A DNA stretch of 64,000 nucleotides from Glycomyces sp. YM15 (GCF_016918015.1 NZ_JAERMK010000020.1:32704-96703), one strand, 5' to 3'; counted from the first letter of the stretch, positions 49,828-59,962 are shown. Translations and numbers: made by a program. Notes: generated by a model not told the origin, from the letters alone.

Positions 49828-50817
49828 TCAGGTGATGTCGTCGTAGCCTTCGACGCGGCGGCCGAGGCGGTTTCGCCGCTCGGGTTCGCCGGGATAGTCA
49901 TCGTCGTCGAGGCTGCTGGCGCCGACGGTCGCCTCCGCGGTCATGTGGTCGGAGGGGCCGATGTCGCTGGCTTCCTCGTCGTCCCACTGGTCCTCGTCCG
50001 TGATGCCCTTGCGCTTGTCGTTCAGCGTCGCGACGATGAGCGCGACGCCGTACAGGAGCAGCATGCAGATCGCCAGCGCGGTCATGCCGAACGGGTCGGG
50101 CGTGGGCGTGAAGATCGCGGTGAACGTGAAGCTCACCAGGACCACGATCCGCCACCAGCCGCGCATCCGCTTGGCCGTCACCAGGCCCATCACGTTGAGC
50201 ATCAACATGATCAGCGGGAACTCGAACCCGATCCCGAAGACCATCATCACCGCTACGTAGAAGTTGATGTAGGCCTCGAGGTCGAGGTTGATGTTCATTC
50301 CTTCGCCGATGCCCGACAGCAGCATGATGAACTGCATGCCGTGGGAGACGACGAAGTACGCCAGGACGGCGCCGCCGAGGAACAGCGGCGCGGCGATCCC
50401 GATGAAGAAGTACGCGTACTTCCGCTCGTTCCGGTGCAGACCGGGGGCGATGAACGCCCACAGTTGGTAGAGCCAGATCGGAGCCGTGCCCACGAGCGCC
50501 ATGTACAGCGAGATCTTCAGGTACAGGCTGATGTGGGAGATCGGGGACTGCAGGTTGAAGTTACAGCCCACCAGGCCGTCTGCGGTCTCCTGGACGGCGT
50601 GCTGCGAAGCGCAGTACGGTTCCGCCAGGAACACGATGACGTTCTTGGAGAGTGCCAGTGAGGCGGCGGTCCCGACCAGGATCACTACGACGGCGATGAG
50701 CAGCCGGGAGCGCAGATCGGCGAGGTGCTCCATGAGCGTCATGGAGCCGTCGGCGGCGCGCTGGAACTTGGACGGCTTGCGTTCTCTCCTGGCGCGCCGC
50801 GGCGGTGCGTCAGCCAT
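49828..50817 (-). CDS. tatC: Sec-independent protein translocase subunit TatC
   Basis: The 329-residue receptor of the twin-arginine export pathway, with six membrane helices. The N-terminal MTLMEHLADLRSRLLIA block (with the signal-binding Glu) and FEFPLIMLMLNVMG are diagnostic. The C-terminal 75 residues form an acidic, Asp/Glu-rich cytoplasmic tail. tatA lies 22 bases upstream, so both are made from one transcript. Confidence 0.97.
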   Translation of the reverse strand: MADAPPRRARRERKPSKFQRAADGSMTLMEHLADLRSRLLIAVVVILVGTAASLALSKNVIVFLAEPYCASQHAVQETADGLVGCNFNLQSPISHISLYLKISLYMALVGTAPIWLYQLWAFIAPGLHRNERKYAYFFIGIAAPLFLGGAVLAYFVVSHGMQFIMLLSGIGEGMNINLDLEAYINFYVAVMMVFGIGFEFPLIMLMLNVMGLVTAKRMRGWWRIVVLVSFTFTAIFTPTPDPFGMTALAICMLLLYGVALIVATLNDKRKGITDEDQWDDEEASDIGPSDHMTAEATVGASSLDDDDYPGEPERRNRLGRRVEGYDDIT

Positions 50818-50839
50818 GTGCGTAACGACCGGATCCGGG

Positions 50840-51118
50840 CTAGCGGGTCTTCTTGTGGTCGACCGATTCGCCGTCGATCACGGACTCGTTGACCGGCGCC
50901 GGCGGGTCGAGCGGCTCACGCGTGTGCTTGGGCTCGGCGCGGGTGTCGCCGTCCTCGTCGGGGTTGGCCCCGTCCTTCTTCATGGCCTCGGTCTCCGACT
51001 TGAGGATCCGCATGGAGCGACCCAGACCACGCGCCATGTCGGGAAGCTTCCTGGAGCCGAACACCAGCAAGATGACAACGACGAGAATGATGATGTGCCA
51101 GGGCTTCAATGCACCCAT
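50840..51118 (-). CDS. tatA: Sec-independent protein translocase subunit TatA
   Basis: A 92-residue pore-forming subunit: a short N-terminal membrane helix (KPWHIIILVVVILLVFG), the hinge SRKLPDMARGLGRSMR with the conserved Phe-Gly, and an amphipathic helix followed by a charged disordered tail. ATG at 51118 with GGAGGGACC upstream; longer in-frame starts are not supported. Confidence 0.96.
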   Translation of the reverse strand: MGALKPWHIIILVVVILLVFGSRKLPDMARGLGRSMRILKSETEAMKKDGANPDEDGDTRAEPKHTREPLDPPAPVNESVIDGESVDHKKTR

Positions 51119-51346
51119 TGTTCGGTCCCTCCGGATATATGTCGGTGACGTTAACCATCGTATGCCGCTTGGAAGGCGGCTGCCACGGAGGCTGAGTCTC
51201 GGCTTGGTACCAGGTTCACCTGCAGTGGCGTGGCTACGACATCGTCGAGCCGGACAAGCATGACCGACGTTTGACACTTCCGTCAACACTGGAGCCTTCG
51301 GGAACCCTGATCTTTATCAGAATGTGGCGGCGGTGACGGTGCCGCG

Positions 51347-51556
51347 TCACTTCTTGGGCAGTGCGGCGGCGGTCCGTTCGGCTTCGGCGAGCGTCGCGTT
51401 CAGACGTTCCTGCAGGTCCTGTAGCTCGCCGGCGCGTTCTTGGACGCGTTCGAGGCCGAATCGGAGTTGTTTGAGGCCGCCGATGAGGCGTGTGGCCGAG
51501 ACCGCCAGGAGCACGAGTCCGGCGAGTGCCAGCACGACCGATATCGCCCAGATCAT
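51347..51556 (-). CDS. Small membrane protein with coiled coil
   Basis: 69 residues: one membrane helix (residues 2-24) and then a heptad-like helix (LKQLRFGLERVQERAGELQDL) facing the cytoplasm. The family is not recognised. The start at 51556 is supported by TAGACT placed six bases before the ATG. It lies between pafC and tatA, on the same strand. Confidence 0.65.
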   Translation of the reverse strand: MIWAISVVLALAGLVLLAVSATRLIGGLKQLRFGLERVQERAGELQDLQERLNATLAEAERTAAALPKK

Positions 51557-51617
51557 CGGGTCAGTCTAGCCCCGGGCGCCGCTGCACTCGAGCGGGCCCG
51601 GCGGCGGGTCGGCGGCA

Positions 51618-52550
51618 CTAGGCGGTCTGGTACCGGGCCAGCGCGGCGCCGGCGGTCTGGCGGACGGCGTCGCGCAGTTCGGCGGGGGCGAGGACTTCGG
51701 CTTCGCCGCCGAGGCCGAGGACGAAGCGGCGGGCCCAGTCGAGGTCGCGCACGCGCATGGTGACGCGGCGGCGGCCGTCGGCCTCGCCGACGATCTCATC
51801 GCACGGGTAGGCGTCGGTGACGGTCTTGGCGCCGGGCCCGAGCAGCAGTTGGATACGCGGCAGTTCGGAGGCGAGGAACGCGGTGGGCGCGGGCTGGTCG
51901 GTGAGGCGCAGCGGCTCCGAGGGCTCGTCGAGTTCGGAGCAGGCGTCGATGCGGTCGATGCGGAACTGGCGGATCTCCCCCGCGGTGCGGCACCAGGCGC
52001 GCAGGTAGGCGTGGCCGTCGGCGGCGACGACCTCGATGGGGTCGACGACGCGTTCGGAGGTGGTGTCGCGGCTGGCCGAGTAGTAGGTGATGCGGGCGGC
52101 GTGGCCGGAGGCGACGAGGGCCGCATAGCGTTCGGCCTGCGGGTCGATGACGGTGTCGCGGACGGTGACGTCGGCGGGGATCTCGCCCGCGGCGGCGGCG
52201 AGCTTGTCGAGCGCGGAGGCGATGGCGGCGCGGTCCCCGACGCCGGGCGTGTCGGCGAGCACCCGCAGGGCGACCGAGAGCGCGAGGGCCTCGTGGGCGG
52301 CGAGGCGGACGGGGCGGTCCATGCCGGCGGCGAAGAGGACGCGGACCTCGTCGGCGTCGAAGGCGATGTCGATGAGGTCGCCGGGCCCGTAGCCGGGCAG
52401 GCCGCACATCCACAGCATGGTGAGGTCGGACTGGATCTGGTCGGCGTCGACGCCGAAGTCCGCGGCGAGCTCGGCGATCGGGACCCCTTCGGGGCGGGCG
52501 ACGAGGTACGGGACGAGGTTGAGGAGGCGGGCGAGCCGGTTCGAGGTCAC
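51618..52550 (-). CDS. pafC: WYL-domain regulator PafC
   Basis: About 310 residues: N-terminal winged helix, a central WYL domain with ITYYSASRDTTSERVVDPIE and AWCRTAGEIRQFRIDRID, and a WCX C-terminal domain. In mycobacteria PafB and PafC act together to switch on a LexA-independent DNA-damage regulon. GTG at 52550 is chosen because GGAG lies eight bases upstream; an in-frame GTG at 52559 is also possible. pafB is directly upstream. Confidence 0.92.
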   Translation of the reverse strand: MTSNRLARLLNLVPYLVARPEGVPIAELAADFGVDADQIQSDLTMLWMCGLPGYGPGDLIDIAFDADEVRVLFAAGMDRPVRLAAHEALALSVALRVLADTPGVGDRAAIASALDKLAAAAGEIPADVTVRDTVIDPQAERYAALVASGHAARITYYSASRDTTSERVVDPIEVVAADGHAYLRAWCRTAGEIRQFRIDRIDACSELDEPSEPLRLTDQPAPTAFLASELPRIQLLLGPGAKTVTDAYPCDEIVGEADGRRRVTMRVRDLDWARRFVLGLGGEAEVLAPAELRDAVRQTAGAALARYQTA

Positions 52551-52617
52551 AGCGTTCACTCCGGTTCGGGGAATCGACGAGCGAAGCGCGTCGGCTGGGC
52601 GGGGCGACGGGTGCGGG

Positions 52618-53598
52618 TCACGGTGTCTCCTTTTCGTCGGCGAGGGCCTGCAGGCACGCGATGGTCTCCTTGACCAGTTCGGGCGGGGCGGTGACGAGGA
52701 CGTCGGCGCCGAACGAGGCGAGCCAGGCGGCGGTCGCGGCGGTGTCGGTGTAGGAGAAGCAGGCCTGGTCGCCTTCGGCGGTGCGCGGGCCGATCTGGTC
52801 GGCGCGGCGGCGCACGCCCCAGGCGCGCTTGGGCCGGACGAGGACGGTGGCGCGGTTCGGGAGCTGGTGGTCCTCGGAGGCGGAGGCGAACGCGAGGACG
52901 TCGACGCCCTCGGGGATGGTGAACGCGCCTTCGGGGCCGGTGAGGCGGACCTTCCCGCTGATGCGGGAGAGCCGGAAGCAGCGCTGGGCGCCGCGGTCGA
53001 GGTCGTGGCCGGCGACGTACCAGCGGCCGCGCCAGGCCGCGCAGCCCCACGGCTGGATCCTGCGCTGCTGGGCGGCGCCGTCGCGCGGGCCGAAGTAGTC
53101 GAAGACGACGGTGCGCCGGGAGGCGACCGCTTCGAGGAACGGCGCGAGGGCCGCTTCGGCGCCGGGCAGGGACGTGACCGGGGACGCGGCGGCGTGCGAC
53201 TCGACGTCGATGCCGGCGGCCCGGAGTTTGCGGAGCGCGTCGGAGGACCCGGACTGGAGTTCGGGCTGCTGCCACAGGCGGGCGGCGGCGGCCACGGCGG
53301 CGGCCTCGGCGTCGGTGAACTCGATCTGCGGCAGCTCGAAGTCCGAGCGGGCGATCCGGTAGCCCGGTTCGCCGTCGCCGAGGTAGTCGATGCCGGACTG
53401 CAGCGGGATGCCGATGCGGCGAAGCTCGGCCTTGTCGCGTTCGAACTTGCGCTGGAACGCGTCGTGGGCCTTCTTGTCGTCGTGGTTGTGCTCGTAGCCG
53501 GGGACGGTCCTGGCGATCTTGGCGGAGGTCTGGAAGCGCCGCGAGGACAGCAGGCAGAGCACCAGGTTCACCAGTCGTTCAGTGCGATCGTTGGACAC
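52618..53598 (-). CDS. pafB: WYL-domain regulator PafB
   Basis: A 326-residue partner of PafC: N-terminal DNA-binding domain (ERLVNLVLCLLSSRRFQTSA), WYL domain with VVFDYFGPRDG and WYVAGHDLDRGAQRCFRLSRI, and a WCX domain. The GTG at 53598 follows TAGGCT and six bases, so the transcript is probably leaderless. Unlike in Mycobacterium tuberculosis, pafBC is separated from pafA by two genes on the opposite strand. Confidence 0.92.
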   Translation of the reverse strand: MSNDRTERLVNLVLCLLSSRRFQTSAKIARTVPGYEHNHDDKKAHDAFQRKFERDKAELRRIGIPLQSGIDYLGDGEPGYRIARSDFELPQIEFTDAEAAAVAAAARLWQQPELQSGSSDALRKLRAAGIDVESHAAASPVTSLPGAEAALAPFLEAVASRRTVVFDYFGPRDGAAQQRRIQPWGCAAWRGRWYVAGHDLDRGAQRCFRLSRISGKVRLTGPEGAFTIPEGVDVLAFASASEDHQLPNRATVLVRPKRAWGVRRRADQIGPRTAEGDQACFSYTDTAATAAWLASFGADVLVTAPPELVKETIACLQALADEKETP

Positions 53599-53741
53599 CC
53601 GCCCAGCCTATGCCAGGTGGCGCAGGCGCTGCCAGCACGCCCGCCGGTGCGCGAGTCGCCGCGCGGCGGCCGGATCGGCGCGGCGACGGGGCGGGCTCGG
53701 CGTGCTGCACCGGTGCCGTTGGCGCTTGATAATGTCCGGGC

Positions 53742-54833
53742 GTGATCAGATGGCGATACGGGACCGTCACCGGTGTGCGCGGCGGTTGGCGCGGCTGCAC
53801 CGAGCTGGAGGTCGACGTCGAGGCCCGCGAGGGCGAGGACGCGTTCTCGTGCCGGGGCCTGGCCTACGACGAGCTCGTGGGGGTCCCCGAACTCGGCGAC
53901 CGGGTGCTGCTCAACTGCAACGCCATCGCGAAGGGCCTGGGTACGGGCGGGTACGCGCTGGTCGTGGCCGTGCCGGACCGGCTCCCGGCCGACGTCGACG
54001 CACCGGGGCACATCGTCAAGGCCCGGTACACGCCGATGCAGGCGATGCGCCTGGCCGTGGACGAGGACGACTCGCCGCACCGCGCGGCCGTGGAGGCCTG
54101 CGAGGACCTCGGCGGGATGCCCGTGGTCGTGGCCGACCTGCATTCGGCGCTCGCGCCGGTGCTCGCCGGGATCCACGCGACCGCTCCGGACGCGCGGGTC
54201 GCCTACGTGATGACCGACGGCGGTTCGCTCCCGGCGTGGTTCTCGCGCCAGCTCGACCAGCTCTCGCCACGGCTATGCACCACGGTGACGGCGGGGCAGT
54301 GCTTCGGCGGGGACCTCGAAGCCACCAACGTCCACAATGCGCTGATCGCGGCGCGGGTCGTCGGCGGTGCCGACATCGCGATCGTGGCGCAGGGCCCGGG
54401 GAACCTCGGGACGGGCACCGTGTGGGGCTTCTCCGGGACCGCGGCGGGCGAGGCGGTCAACGCGGCGTCGGTGCTCGGCGGCAGGCCGGTGGCGTCGCTG
54501 CGGATCTCGGAGGGCGACGCGCGCGAGCGCCATCGCGGGATCTCGCACCACTCGATGACGGCGTACTCGAAGGTCGCACTGGCCTCGGCTGAGGTGCCGG
54601 TGCCGGACGAGCTCCCGGCGGAACTCGAGGGCAAGATCCGGCGGCAGCTCGCCGAGCTGCCCAAGCGGCACCGCCAGATCGAGATCGACTGCTCGGGCCT
54701 GGTCGAGGCGATGGAGGCGCTGCCGGTCAAGTTGTCCACCATGGGAAGAGGCCTCGACCGCGACCGCGTCTACTTCGTGGCCGCGGCGGCCGCAGGACGA
54801 CACGCGGCCCAGATCGCGACCCGCCGCGACTGA
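53742..54833 (+). CDS. DUF3866 family protein
   Basis: A 363-residue actinobacterial protein of unknown function (DUF3866). The conserved parts are NAIAKGLGTGGYALVVA near residue 60, HIVKARYTPMQAM near 90 and QGPGNLGTGTVWGFSGTAAG near 215. It has no signal peptide or membrane helix. The GTG at 53742 follows TAATGT and six bases. It is divergent from pafB and near pafA, an association with the proteasome region worth noting. Confidence 0.85.
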   Translation: MIRWRYGTVTGVRGGWRGCTELEVDVEAREGEDAFSCRGLAYDELVGVPELGDRVLLNCNAIAKGLGTGGYALVVAVPDRLPADVDAPGHIVKARYTPMQAMRLAVDEDDSPHRAAVEACEDLGGMPVVVADLHSALAPVLAGIHATAPDARVAYVMTDGGSLPAWFSRQLDQLSPRLCTTVTAGQCFGGDLEATNVHNALIAARVVGGADIAIVAQGPGNLGTGTVWGFSGTAAGEAVNAASVLGGRPVASLRISEGDARERHRGISHHSMTAYSKVALASAEVPVPDELPAELEGKIRRQLAELPKRHRQIEIDCSGLVEAMEALPVKLSTMGRGLDRDRVYFVAAAAAGRHAAQIATRRD

Positions 54834-54930
54834 CGCACCTCCCCCACCGAAGCCACGCACGGCACCCGCACCTCAGCGTGCTCAGCGTCGTCCCGCTGTT
54901 CTCCTCGGACTTGGACCGAGCGGAAAGCGA

Positions 54931-54960
54931 TTGACGGCCTCGTAGTGCCACGGTTAGGTT
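54931..54960 (+). promoter_or_regulatory. Promoter of the TIGR02569 gene
   Basis: TTGACG (54931-54936), an 18-base spacer and TAGGTT (54955-54960), with the ATG six bases further on. The best-matched promoter in the window and a clear case of a leaderless start. Confidence 0.75.
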
Positions 54961-54966
54961 CGGCCG

Positions 54967-55767
54967 ATGCCAATGCCTCCCCCTCCGAACGTCCTCAACG
55001 CATTTGCAGCAGTCGGCGAACCGGAGCTGCTCGACGGCGGGCAGGGCGGGACTTGGCGAGCCGGCGCCGTCGTGCTGAAGCCGGCGGGCCTGGCGGCGGA
55101 GGCCCGATGGCGGGCTTCGACGCTTGATGCGATTCCCGACTCCGACCTGGTCCGGATCGCCCGCCCATTGCGTGCGGTCTCCGGCGACTGGCTGCACGAG
55201 GGCTGGGAGGCCTGGCGTTACACCGCCGGCCACACCGACCCGTCGCAATGGGACGCGGCGATCGCGACCGGTGCGGCGTTCCACGAGCTGCTCACCGCCG
55301 TGCCGCGACCCGACTTCCTCGACGGCCGGGACAACTGGTGGAGCCGCAGCGACCGCATCGCATGGGACCTGACCGCCGTCCCGGAAGCGCCCCTCCTGCG
55401 GCGACTGTCGGAGGCGCGAGCGCCGATTGCGGTCCAGGAGCAGATGGTCCACGGTGATCTGCTCGGCAACGTCCTGTACGAGCCGGGTCTGGCCCCGGCG
55501 ATCATCGACTGGGCGCCGTACTGGCGTCCGACTTCGTGGGCTGCGGCGGTGGCGGTGGTCGACGCGCTGTGCTGGCATGGCGCCGATCAGTCGCTTGTGG
55601 ATCGCTGGTCGTCGCTCGAGGCATGGTCGCAGATGCTGCTGCGCGCCTTGCTGTACAGGATGATCACCGACCTTGAGGCCGCCTGCGCATCAGGCGATGA
55701 CTGGCAACCCCATCCGGCCTATGAACCGGTAGTGCATCTGGTCCTCACCTGCGTCGAGCGGGGATAG
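54967..55767 (+). CDS. TIGR02569 family protein (aminoglycoside phosphotransferase-like)
   Basis: A 266-residue APH-fold protein. The catalytic-loop-like EQMVHGDLLGNVLYEPG (His-Gly-Asp-x4-Asn) and the metal-binding AIIDWAPYWRP fit the actinobacterial TIGR02569 group of unknown function. The N-terminal part is short and the ATP-binding lysine may be in VVLKPAG. The ATG at 54967 directly follows a good promoter. Codirectional with DUF3866. Confidence 0.85.
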   Translation: MPMPPPPNVLNAFAAVGEPELLDGGQGGTWRAGAVVLKPAGLAAEARWRASTLDAIPDSDLVRIARPLRAVSGDWLHEGWEAWRYTAGHTDPSQWDAAIATGAAFHELLTAVPRPDFLDGRDNWWSRSDRIAWDLTAVPEAPLLRRLSEARAPIAVQEQMVHGDLLGNVLYEPGLAPAIIDWAPYWRPTSWAAAVAVVDALCWHGADQSLVDRWSSLEAWSQMLLRALLYRMITDLEAACASGDDWQPHPAYEPVVHLVLTCVERG

Positions 55768-55902
55768 CCGCACCCCGGCGCTTGAACCCTGAACGAATGT
55801 CGCCGGGGCACACCGAATGATGTGCTCGCGCCCCACCTGCGCCGGTCTCGCCGGTCCGGTTCCCCAACACCGATCGGACACTCGGCGTGCGCCCGAACGC
55901 GA

Positions 55903-55939
55903 AACGCCCCGCCCGCGCTCTCACGCGGACGGGGCGTTG
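55903..55939. terminator. Terminator between the TIGR02569 and small membrane-protein genes
   Basis: AACGCCCCG (55903-55911) pairs with CGGGGCGTT (55931-55939), with further CCGCG/CGCGG pairing inside. On the minus strand TTTCG follows, so it ends the pafA transcript; it can also work on the + strand. Confidence 0.75.
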
Positions 55940-55954
55940 CCATTCGCCGCTTCA

Positions 55955-56209
55955 CTAGAGCACGTACAGGACCAGGATCCAGAGGCCGATGACCCCCGCC
56001 AGCGCAAGGGCGAGGACCCAGGTGGGGACCGTGTACTCGCCTCGCCGGTTTCGCGCGATCTCTTCGCGGATCCGCGTCGTGCGCCGCTCGTATGCGGCGA
56101 CCGGGTCGAGCGAGCTCAGCGGATCCGCGCGGCGCCCGGCCGGGCTTCGCCTCTCCTCCGCCGGCTCCTCGGCCCGCTGCGGCTCGGCCCCGCCGTTCCG
56201 ATCAGTCAT
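55955..56209 (-). CDS. Small single-pass membrane protein downstream of pafA
   Basis: 84 residues: a charged, disordered N-terminal part (Glu/Arg-rich) and one C-terminal membrane helix (VPTWVLALALAGVIGLWILV). ATG at 56209, preceded by GAGGCGAG, eight bases after the pafA stop, so it belongs to the same transcript. The family is not recognised. Confidence 0.7.
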   Translation of the reverse strand: MTDRNGGAEPQRAEEPAEERRSPAGRRADPLSSLDPVAAYERRTTRIREEIARNRRGEYTVPTWVLALALAGVIGLWILVLYVL

Positions 56210-56217
56210 CGCTCGCC

Positions 56218-57576
56218 TCACATGCTGGCGATGAGCTTGTCGACCCGCTCGTCCCGCGACCGGAACGGGTCCTTGCACAGCACCGTGCGCTGCGCCTGGT
56301 CGTTCAGCTTCAGGTGCACCCAGTCGACGGTGAAGTCGCGGCGCTTCTCCTGCGCCTTGCGGATGAACTCGCCGCGCAGCCGCGCCCGCGTGGTCTGCGG
56401 CGGCACTTCCTTCGCCTCGAAGACCTCCACGTCGTGCGTGATCCGCTCGGCCTCGCCGCGCTTCTCCATCAGGTGGTGCAGGCCCCGGCCGCGCCGGATG
56501 TCGTGGTACGCCAGGTCGAGCTGCGCCACGCGCGGGCTCGAGAGCGCCAGGCCCCGCTTCTCGCGGTAGCGCTCGATGAGCTTGTACTTCGCGACCCAGT
56601 CGATCTCACGCGAGACCGAGTCCAGGTCCTCGGACTCGACGGCCTGGAGCACCCGGCCCCACAGGTCGATGACCCGCTTGGTGCCGGCGTCGGCGCCGCG
56701 CTGGTCGACGAAGTCGATGGCCTTCTCGAGGTACTCGCGCTGGATGTCCAGAGCGGACGCCTCGCGACCGCTCGCCAAGCGCACCAGGCGCTTTCCGGTC
56801 GTGTCGTGGCTGATCTCGCGGATCGCCCGGATCGGGTTCTCCAACGTGAGGTCGCGCATCGTCACACCGGTCTCGATCATCCGCAGCACCAGGTCGGCCG
56901 AGCCGACCTTGAGCATGGTGGTGACCTCGTTGATGTTCGAGTCGCCCACGATGACGTGCAGGCGGCGGTACCGCTCGGCGTCGGCGTGCGGCTCGTCGCG
57001 GGTGTTGATGATCGGCCGCGAGCGGGTCGTGGCCGAGGAGACCCCCTCCCAGATGTGCTCGGCGCGCTGCGACAGGCAGAAGCGCGCGCCGCGCGGGGTC
57101 TGGAGGACCTTCCCGGCCCCGCAGATGAGCTGGCGGGTGACCAGGAACGGGATGAGCACCTCGGCGAGGCGCCCGAATTCGCCGTGGCGGCTGACCAGGT
57201 AGTTCTCGTGGCAGCCGTAGGAGTTCCCGGCCGAGTCGGTGTTGTTCTTGAACAGGTAGATGTCGCCCGCGATGCCCTCGTCGTGGAGGCGCTTCTCGGC
57301 GTCGATCATGAGGCCTTCGAGGATGCGCTCACCGGCCCGGTCGTGTTTGACCAGGTCCTCGATCGAGTCGCACTCAGGTGTGGCGTACTCGGGGTGGGAG
57401 CCCACATCGAGGTAGAGGCGGGCGCCGTTGCGGAGGAACACGTTGGAGGAGCGGCCCCAGGAGACCACACGCCTGAAGAGGTAGCGGGCCACTTCGTCCG
57501 GAGACAGGCGGCGCTGTCCCCTAAAAGTGCAAGTGACCCCGTATTCGGTCTCCAGTCCGAAAATGCGCCTGTCCAT
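56218..57576 (-). CDS. pafA: Pup-protein ligase PafA
   Basis: A 452-residue glutamine-synthetase-like ligase that joins the C-terminal glutamate of Pup to substrate lysines using ATP. N-terminal GLETEYGVT (metal and ATP ligands), the catalytic-base Asp57 in [35 protein letters not shown] and [20 protein letters not shown] are all conserved with Dop. The ATG at 57576 follows TAGGGT and six bases. It is separated from prcA by 292 bases. Confidence 0.97.
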   Translation of the reverse strand: MDRRIFGLETEYGVTCTFRGQRRLSPDEVARYLFRRVVSWGRSSNVFLRNGARLYLDVGSHPEYATPECDSIEDLVKHDRAGERILEGLMIDAEKRLHDEGIAGDIYLFKNNTDSAGNSYGCHENYLVSRHGEFGRLAEVLIPFLVTRQLICGAGKVLQTPRGARFCLSQRAEHIWEGVSSATTRSRPIINTRDEPHADAERYRRLHVIVGDSNINEVTTMLKVGSADLVLRMIETGVTMRDLTLENPIRAIREISHDTTGKRLVRLASGREASALDIQREYLEKAIDFVDQRGADAGTKRVIDLWGRVLQAVESEDLDSVSREIDWVAKYKLIERYREKRGLALSSPRVAQLDLAYHDIRRGRGLHHLMEKRGEAERITHDVEVFEAKEVPPQTTRARLRGEFIRKAQEKRRDFTVDWVHLKLNDQAQRTVLCKDPFRSRDERVDKLIASM

Positions 57577-57791
57577 GTCGAAACCCTACCCCGATTCGGT
57601 TGAGGAGAACACCCCTCGCGGTCGAACGGTTCCATACCGCGACGGGCACTATGGAGATTGTTCGATTTACGGCGGTATGCACCTGGTTCGATGCGGTCCC
57701 GCCGGGACGGACCGTCCATTTGAGAGGGACGGTAGGTACTCGAAGGAGCGTCGCTCGGTCGTATGCGGCGACCGCTTGCGGCGGTTGCCGA

Positions 57792-57837
57792 CCGGGCCGG
57801 TCGGGCCCGCGAGGACGCGGGTACCCGCTCGGCCCGG
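57792..57837 (-). terminator. Probable terminator downstream of prcA
   Basis: CCGGGCC (57792-57798) and GGCCCGG (57831-57837) pair around an inner perfect palindrome GCGGGTACCCGC (57817-57828). It follows the prcA stop on the minus strand by about 30 bases. No T-run is seen. Confidence 0.45.
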
Positions 57838-57868
57838 CCTCAAGCGGCGGACGGCCGGCGTGCGGTCG

Positions 57869-58630
57869 TCAGGAATCGTCGGTGTCGGGCGCCTCGTCCA
57901 CGGTCGTTTCGGTCTCGGGCTCCGCTTCGGCAGCCCGGCCCGTCATCAGCGCGTCCAGGGCCAGACCCTCGATACGGCGGAAGGCCCGGCCGGGGCGGGC
58001 CCGCTCCAGGACCGCGACCTCCAGGACCTCCTTGGTCAGCTCGCGGGGCGTGCCGTTGCCGCCGGAGCTCGAGAGCGCCCGCAGGGCCAGCGCGAACGCG
58101 TCGGCGAGCGGTGCCTCGAAGTCGTGGCCCTCGGCCAGGACCTCCTTGAGCTGGTCGGCGTCGCCGCCCATGGCGAGGTAGCCGGGCTCGTCGTTGATGG
58201 AGCCGTCGAAGGTGAGCCGGTAGAGCTCGTCCTCCTGGGGTCCGGAGCCGACGCCGGCGACGCAGATCTCGACCTCGAAGGGCTTGGTCTGCTCCGAGAA
58301 GATCGCACCGAGGGTCTGGGCGTAGGCCTTGGCGAGACTGGCGGCGTTGACGTCGCGGCGGTCGTAGGAATAGCCGCGCAGGTCGGCCATCCGGACGCCG
58401 GCGGTGCGGAGGTTCTCGAACTCGTTGTACTTGCCGACGGCGGCGAAGCCGATGCGGTCGTACAGCTCGTAGACCTTGTGCAGGGCCGAGGAGACGTTCT
58501 CGGCGACGAGGAGGACGCCGTCGGCGCAGGAGAGCACCACGACGTTGCGGCCCCGGGAGATGTTCTTGCGGGCGAACTCGGCCCGGTCCCGCATGATCTG
58601 TTCGGGACTGGTGTAGAACTGCATGGCCAT
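57869..58630 (-). CDS. prcA: Proteasome subunit alpha
   Basis: The 253-residue alpha-ring subunit of the 20S proteasome. The N-terminal gate segment [20 protein letters not shown] and the alpha-type [20 protein letters not shown] and [20 protein letters not shown] identify it; it has no catalytic threonine. The tail is acidic. ATG at 58630 with GGAGAGGAG upstream, 16 bases after prcB. Confidence 0.97.
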   Translation of the reverse strand: MAMQFYTSPEQIMRDRAEFARKNISRGRNVVVLSCADGVLLVAENVSSALHKVYELYDRIGFAAVGKYNEFENLRTAGVRMADLRGYSYDRRDVNAASLAKAYAQTLGAIFSEQTKPFEVEICVAGVGSGPQEDELYRLTFDGSINDEPGYLAMGGDADQLKEVLAEGHDFEAPLADAFALALRALSSSGGNGTPRELTKEVLEVAVLERARPGRAFRRIEGLALDALMTGRAAEAEPETETTVDEAPDTDDS

Positions 58631-58645
58631 GTCCGGCTCCTCTCC

Positions 58646-59482
58646 TTATCCGTAGGGGTTCTCGGTGCGGGCCGCGATGACGGCGCGGGCGACGTCGGCC
58701 ACGACGGCCTCGTCGATCCGCTTGGAGCCTTCGGCGGTGGCGGTCATGACCACGGGGTAGAGGTCGCGGGTCGGGTCGGGTCCGCCGGTGGCGGAGTCGT
58801 CGTCGGCGGCGTCGTAGAGCGATTCGACGGCGATCTTGACGGCTTCCTCGGTGCCGATGTCGCGGCGGTAGCGCTTCTTGAGGGAGCTCTTGGCGAACAT
58901 GGATCCCGAGCCGATGGAGTCGAAGTCGCGTTCGGCGTAGATGCCGCCGACGACGTCGAAGCTGTAGATCTTGCCGGCTTCTTCGATGGCGGCGGCGTCG
59001 ACGTCGAACCCGGCGAAGAGCGGGACGACGGCGAGGCCCTGGAGGGCGATGCCGAGGTTGCCGCGCAGCATGGTGGCGAGGCGGTTGGCCTTGCCGTTCA
59101 GGGTGAGCGGGGCGCCTTCGATCTTCTCGTAGTGCTCGAGTTCGAGCTGGTAGAGCTTGACCAGCTCGATGCCGAGGCCGGCCGTGCCCGCGATGCCGAC
59201 GAGCGAGTAGCCGTCGGCCGGGAAGACCTTCTCGATGTCGCGACTGGAGATGTAGTTGCCCATGGTCGCGCGGCGGTCGCCGGCCATGACGACGCCTTCG
59301 GCGGTGCGCAGGGCGACGATGGTGGTGGCGTGGGCGCTGACGGCGGCGAAGTCGCCGGGCGGCAGGGGTCTGCGCCCCGGCAGCAGCTCGGGTGCCACCT
59401 GCATGAGGAACTCCGAGAAGGAGGAGGTTCCAGCCGTCATATACGCGTTGGGCAGTTTGCCTGGGAATCCTTGACCTGTCAC
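58646..59482 (-). CDS. prcB: Proteasome subunit beta
   Basis: The 278-residue catalytic subunit. A propeptide of about 52 residues is followed by the processed N-terminus at Thr53 ([20 protein letters not shown]); Asp and Lys of the active site are in AGDRRA and [18 protein letters not shown] at 59482 with AGGGAGG seven bases upstream. Pup lies 154 bases upstream, prcA immediately downstream. Confidence 0.97.
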   Translation of the reverse strand: MTGQGFPGKLPNAYMTAGTSSFSEFLMQVAPELLPGRRPLPPGDFAAVSAHATTIVALRTAEGVVMAGDRRATMGNYISSRDIEKVFPADGYSLVGIAGTAGLGIELVKLYQLELEHYEKIEGAPLTLNGKANRLATMLRGNLGIALQGLAVVPLFAGFDVDAAAIEEAGKIYSFDVVGGIYAERDFDSIGSGSMFAKSSLKKRYRRDIGTEEAVKIAVESLYDAADDDSATGGPDPTRDLYPVVMTATAEGSKRIDEAVVADVARAVIAARTENPYG

Positions 59483-59635
59483 GACATGACCTCCCTAGTC
59501 CTCTATTTAGTAAATGCGCCGATGATACGCGGCTGGCCGCTTCGGACCCGCGGGGCCGGAGGGCTGCGGTGGGGCAAGGCCCCCGATGCGCCTGTAGGCG
59601 TCGCACCAGGTGGCCCTGTCACCGGCAGGGGGCTG

Positions 59636-59851
59636 CTACTGGCCGCCCTTTTGCACGAACGAGCGGACGAATTCCTCGGAGTTGGTCTCCAGGACTTCAT
59701 CGATCTCGTCGAGCAGGTCGTCTACTTCTTCGGTGATCGCTTCGTGGCGTTCGGCAATCTCGGGGTCTACAGCGGCCTCGGTGGCCTCGGCGTCTGTTTC
59801 CTGCCGCGACCGCTGTGACTGCGACTGCCCGCCGGAGTCCTTCGCTGCCAT
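59636..59851 (-). CDS. pup: Prokaryotic ubiquitin-like protein Pup
   Basis: A 71-residue intrinsically disordered tag. It ends in Gly-Gly-Gln, so Dop must deamidate the last Gln to Glu before PafA can use it. The helical ARC-binding part is EAITEEVDDLLDEIDEVLE and the C-terminal SEEFVRSFVQKGG is conserved. AGAAGGGAA precedes the ATG. Confidence 0.98.
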   Translation of the reverse strand: MAAKDSGGQSQSQRSRQETDAEATEAAVDPEIAERHEAITEEVDDLLDEIDEVLETNSEEFVRSFVQKGGQ

Positions 59852-59962
59852 AGCTGTTCCCTTCTACCTCGACGGTGCCTAAACCGTACCGCGAGAGTAC
59901 GACAGCACGCCAGATACGACGCTGCACTGCCGCGCATTATTCCCGCGGACGAAACAGGGGCC

